Origin: Paraspadella gotoi
Lineage: Eukaryota > Chaetognatha
Length of the DNA stretch: 64,000 bases
Assembly (NCBI GenBank): GCA_051294375.1
Contig: CM119269.1
Span: forward strand, 20,254,814 to 20,318,813
Direction: 5' to 3'
Part shown: piece after piece, positions 61,053-64,000 of the stretch
Layout of the letters: each line of letters begins with the position of its first letter
Position numbering within the stretch: position 1 is the first letter of the stretch
Translations under genes and position numbers: made by a program
Notes under the pieces: model-generated
Seen by the model: the letters and a program-made list of their open reading frames with translations, nothing else
What the model was told of the DNA's origin: nothing
Databases searched by the model: none

Positions 61053-62377
61053 CTTTTCCCGGAGGTTAAATTTTTTTTTCTCTTTTCAAACGTGTGGAGG
61101 AATGGAATTAAATCCCATGAAAGAGTTTCGGTTGTCGGACGGACGACGACAACGACGACGACCACGACGACGACCACGACGACGACCACGACGACGGTCG
61201 CTATCCAAAAACTCATGCATGGTTACGAAGGCAACTTTAAAAATTCCTCTAGTCCCCCATTTCCTTTGCCTTTGGTCTCCCGTAATCACTAATCAGCCTT
61301 TAAGTCACCGTTTCTTGGCAGTCTTTCGACAGTTCGCCTTTATTTTGCCTCGGTTTTGCTGTGAAGCCTCAATATAAATTGGTTAGTCTCTGCATAGTAA
61401 TACCATTTTCCTTATTTTTCAAACCATAATTTTCTTTTATTATTTATAGTTATTTTCTTTGCTGCCAATAATTTGGCCAACGAATATTCGGTTGCCAAGC
61501 GAACTTTGATGTGATCTTCTTTTTCGTCATCGTCTTCGTCGTCGTAGGTTTAGACATGGTCATTTCAGTGCCAAAGGAAAATAGTCACGGTTTTCATGAA
61601 TATTTATCATACATTTATGAAATATTAATTCACCGGCAGCTCAGGTCGTCTCACTCATCCAGTTTATAGTTCGTTGGTTGATTTTGCTTTACATTTTGTA
61701 ATTAGCAGAAAGAAACTGAACCTTAATTTAACTTTTATCTGCTCTGCTATTTTTAGGTGTTTTATCCCAACAGATCTTTCTCTAGCGCCCCTACCTTCAA
61801 CTGACTTCTCAACAGCTGACTTTTCTCCGACTTACCTCATTCTAAATCTCGTGCTTATATGTAAGCAGTGACCAGCAGTGACCAGCAGTGAGCACTCTCT
61901 CCAATCCTCCTTTCTCAAACCGCCCGCTTCCCTTTGCCGTCAAAGAGACGATCCGTTTAGGACACGTGAGTCCCAATCGATCCTTATCATCAGCGATTAT
62001 CACTAACGAGAGTGATTATCAGTTTTATCACAAACTTATAATCTCCAAAGCATCAGACCGAAGCTCCGGTCTCGGCGAGAACTGGTGTTGATAACGGCGC
62101 TAAAAGTTGTTGTTGTTGTTGTTGTTGCGATTGTTTGTTTTTGTTTTTATTTATTTTTATTCAGTAGCTGTTATTGATGTTAATTTCCATTGTTGTAGAT
62201 TGTTTTTGTTGTTTAGTCGAGATGTGGCTAAGTTGGTTGGTCGTCGTCGTAGAAAAAATTGTTGTTGTTCTAATTTTTGTTGATGTTGTCGTCATTGTTT
62301 TCGTCGTGTTTCTGTTATATTATGTGGGGAAGTGAGAAAGACGAGATCTAGGTAATCCTATCAATGAAAAGGAAAGA
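59583..62377. other. Spacer upstream of POLDIP2 with GA tracts, no resolved gene
   Basis: GA/TC tracts at 59908-59945 and 60969-61050, a GAC/GACCAC tract at 61140-61198, an inverted copy of the GTCG-core element at 60290-60425 and a (GTT)n run at 62108-62127. No exon with supported splice sites was found. Confidence 0.5.
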
Positions 62378-62557
62378 NNNNNNNNNNNNNNNNNNNNNNN
62401 NNNNNNNNNNNNNNNNNNNNNNNNNNNNNNNNNNNNNNNNNNNNNNNNNNNNNNNNNNNNNNNNNNNNNNNNNNNNNNNNNNNNNNNNNNNNNNNNNNNN
62501 NNNNNNNNNNNNNNNNNNNNNNNNNNNNNNNNNNNNNNNNNNNNNNNNNNNNNNNNN
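62378..62557. other. Assembly gap (180 N)
   Basis: Run of N between unrelated flanks. Confidence 0.98.
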
Positions 62558-63055
62558 GGGGATTAAGGGGTGGTGAGGCAGCGATGGGGCGTTGCGTCCA
62601 TTGGGTCAATTCGCCGCCAGGGGCGTTTTTTTCGAGAAACCGACCCACGTGAACTGAGGTTCGGTCATTTTGACGAAGACGACGACGAAGACGACGCTCG
62701 CGACGACGAGGACGAAACGACGTCGTAGATGACGTCTCTGGCAGCAGCGGGGGCGCAGCGAGAGCGCGATGCTGCTGCGACGGCTACGGCTCAACTCAGC
62801 CCGGTTTATCAGCGCGAGAAAACGCTTTGGGCACCGACGCCGCTGTAAACTTTCTCTCGCCAAATACAACGACAACGACAACGACGACAATGATGAGGAT
62901 GAAGACGAAGACAACGAGGACGACGACGTTCATAAAGACGAAGTCGTCATTGCAGACGAAACTCGGATTCGTTCCCGACGGAGGTGTCGCGCGGACGCAT
63001 CGATGCATCACTGAAAATTTGACGGTCGACCGCGTCAAACTCTCTCTCTCTCTCT
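62558..63055. other. CpG- and GAC-rich segment, possible unresolved exons
   Basis: GC-rich sequence unlike the surrounding spacer, with gacgaagacgacgacgaaga and a second GAC/ACG tract at 62866-62940. On the plus strand one frame ends in an acidic string and TAG at 62727-62729, and another gives an acidic segment ending in TGA at 63012-63014. Simple GAC repeats elsewhere in the window do the same, so I make no gene call. Confidence 0.35.
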
Positions 63056-63065
63056 NNNNNNNNNN
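63056..63065. other. Assembly gap (10 N) inside a (TC)n tract
   Basis: TC repeats continue on both sides (63040-63055 and 63067-63088). Confidence 0.98.
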
Positions 63066-63210
63066 ATCTCTCTCTCTCTCTCTCTCTCGCGACTTACCCT
63101 CACGTGATCTTAATTCGTTCGGACCGCGGCGGTGAAGATATTTCTCCTTTCGTTTCTCTTTTCCTTTTCTCGCCGATTTCTTGAAGTTGGCGACCTATGA
63201 AAAAGAGGAA

Positions 63211-63285
63211 CCAATCACGAGTGATCATTGAAGGGAAGTTCACTTGACCAATTAGGGTTCGTGGTCGAGGGGAGTTGTGCCCAAT
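63211..63285 (+). promoter_or_regulatory. Cluster of three CCAAT boxes
   Basis: CCAAT at 63211, 63248 and 63281, all plus strand, 37 and 33 bp apart, followed by GA tracts at 63329-63362 and 63519-63560. The arrangement repeats that at 53181-53538. Confidence 0.45.
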
Positions 63286-63325
63286 CAGAGTCTGGTTCGT
63301 TGGAAGGAGAGAGAGAAAAGGCGAG

Positions 63326-63363
<38 letters not shown>

Positions 63364-63520
63364 GAGAGAGAAAACAACTGAAAGTGACAAGAATTAATGG
63401 GTTTTTCTGTGTCCTTCTCAAAAAGGGAGGAGCTAATAGGATATCTCACCTGCTCATGGGCTGGGTTCTCGTTTTTTTCGGTCTCCAGACTCAATAGCCG
63501 ATGAGAAAAAAAAAGAGAGA

Positions 63521-63562
<42 letters not shown>

Positions 63563-63598
63563 CAGTCCAGCTTGGAAAACCGTTTGATTTGGTGAATT

Positions 63599-63823
63599 AT
63601 GGGACGGGAAGTTTCCGCCTTCGAGGCACGGAGTCAAAGATTGTGGGAAATGGAAATCGAAGGAAGATCGAATTGGGAACAGGGCGGGGAACGCAGTGGG
63701 GAACGGGGCGGGGAAGGGAGAGGGGAATGGATTAAGAAGGAAGCGGAGATTTTAGGGAATAATGAATTGGCAAGATTGGTAATAAAAGTGGAAGGGTTCA
63801 TAGAATCGACGATAGGAAAATAA
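63599..63823 (+). CDS. Possible small unknown protein (74 aa)
   Basis: An ATG-to-TAA frame of 75 codons begins 39 bp after a GA tract and about 310 bp after the CCAAT cluster. It is charged, with a Gly/Glu/Arg-rich centre that comes from a ggggaa-type repeat, and a more ordinary C-terminus (NNELARLVIKVEGFIESTI). AATAAA-like aaaataaac overlaps the stop region. I do not recognise it, and the centre may be repeat-derived. Confidence 0.25.
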   Translation: MGREVSAFEARSQRLWEMEIEGRSNWEQGGERSGERGGEGRGEWIKKEAEILGNNELARLVIKVEGFIESTIGK

Positions 63824-64000
63824 ACAAAACACAGAATAGAATTGTAATTTGTATTGACTGTGAAATAAAAAAAGAACCGAATGGAAAACGATTCATGTTA
63901 CTCTTACGTTTACTTTTTCTCTAAAGCCCAATCATTACTTGTTCTACCCCAAAAATATGGAAGCCAACTATTCATCCTAAAGTCTAAAAACATTTCCTGT

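Noticed and set aside
62606-62914. 102-codon minus-strand Ser/Leu/Val-rich frame
   Set aside because: It is the antisense of GAC-rich repeat sequence and the leading Ser/Val runs are microsatellite.

Overview
This is a spliced, intron-rich metazoan nuclear scaffold. Two chymotrypsin-fold proteases, a type-2 chitin-binding (peritrophin-like) protein and an acylated-type globin together suggest an invertebrate protostome, possibly an arthropod or other ecdysozoan; the species cannot be fixed from the sequence. Exons are 65-335 bp and GC-rich. Introns and spacers are AT-rich and full of microsatellites, minisatellites, two satellite arrays and short interspersed elements. Five runs of N and many single-base indels show a draft, indel-prone assembly.

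Layout. 1-3346 is a truncated, near-identical copy of 9360-12697, most likely an assembly duplicate. It carries the 3' half of a trypsin-like protease gene. After a gap, 3521-8429 (+) is a BTB/POZ-domain gene with Q/P/S-rich linkers and several frame breaks. 11074-13502 and 13854-16973 (both -) are two complete tandem trypsin-like genes, each with six exons and a nearly identical intron layout. 18262-20182 is a pyrimidine-rich 70-bp minisatellite.

21104-51028 (+) is a large secreted protein gene. Its 16 inferred coding exons give an 865-residue open frame: signal peptide, chitin-binding-like module, one CCP (sushi), two EGF, seven CCP, two EGF and a C-terminal chitin-binding type-2 domain. 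Its proposed first intron (21239-44691, about 23.5 kb) holds a CAACTTGCAT satellite, a long TTCCTGTGCAAAT satellite that switches orientation repeatedly, tRNA-like repeats, a Penelope-like fragment and a complete globin gene on the opposite strand (37106-38953). That globin starts MGACGCCC, a dual-acylation type N-terminus.

57336-59582 (-) is a complete seven-exon POLDIP2 homologue (366 residues). The rest (51029-57335 and 59583-64000) is mostly spacer: GA/TC tracts, GAC/GTC trinucleotide repeats, interspersed repeats and two CCAAT-box clusters that look like promoters of genes I could not resolve.

The genes do not form one pathway. The two proteases and the chitin-binding protein are all predicted secreted and could meet in gut, cuticle or haemolymph, but that is inference. 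The most unusual pattern is structural. In four introns (protease 2 intron 3, sushi gene intron 7, POLDIP2 intron 2, globin intron 1) a minisatellite repeats the local 5' splice-site sequence in tandem. Several homology-supported donors also read GTC rather than GTA or GTG.
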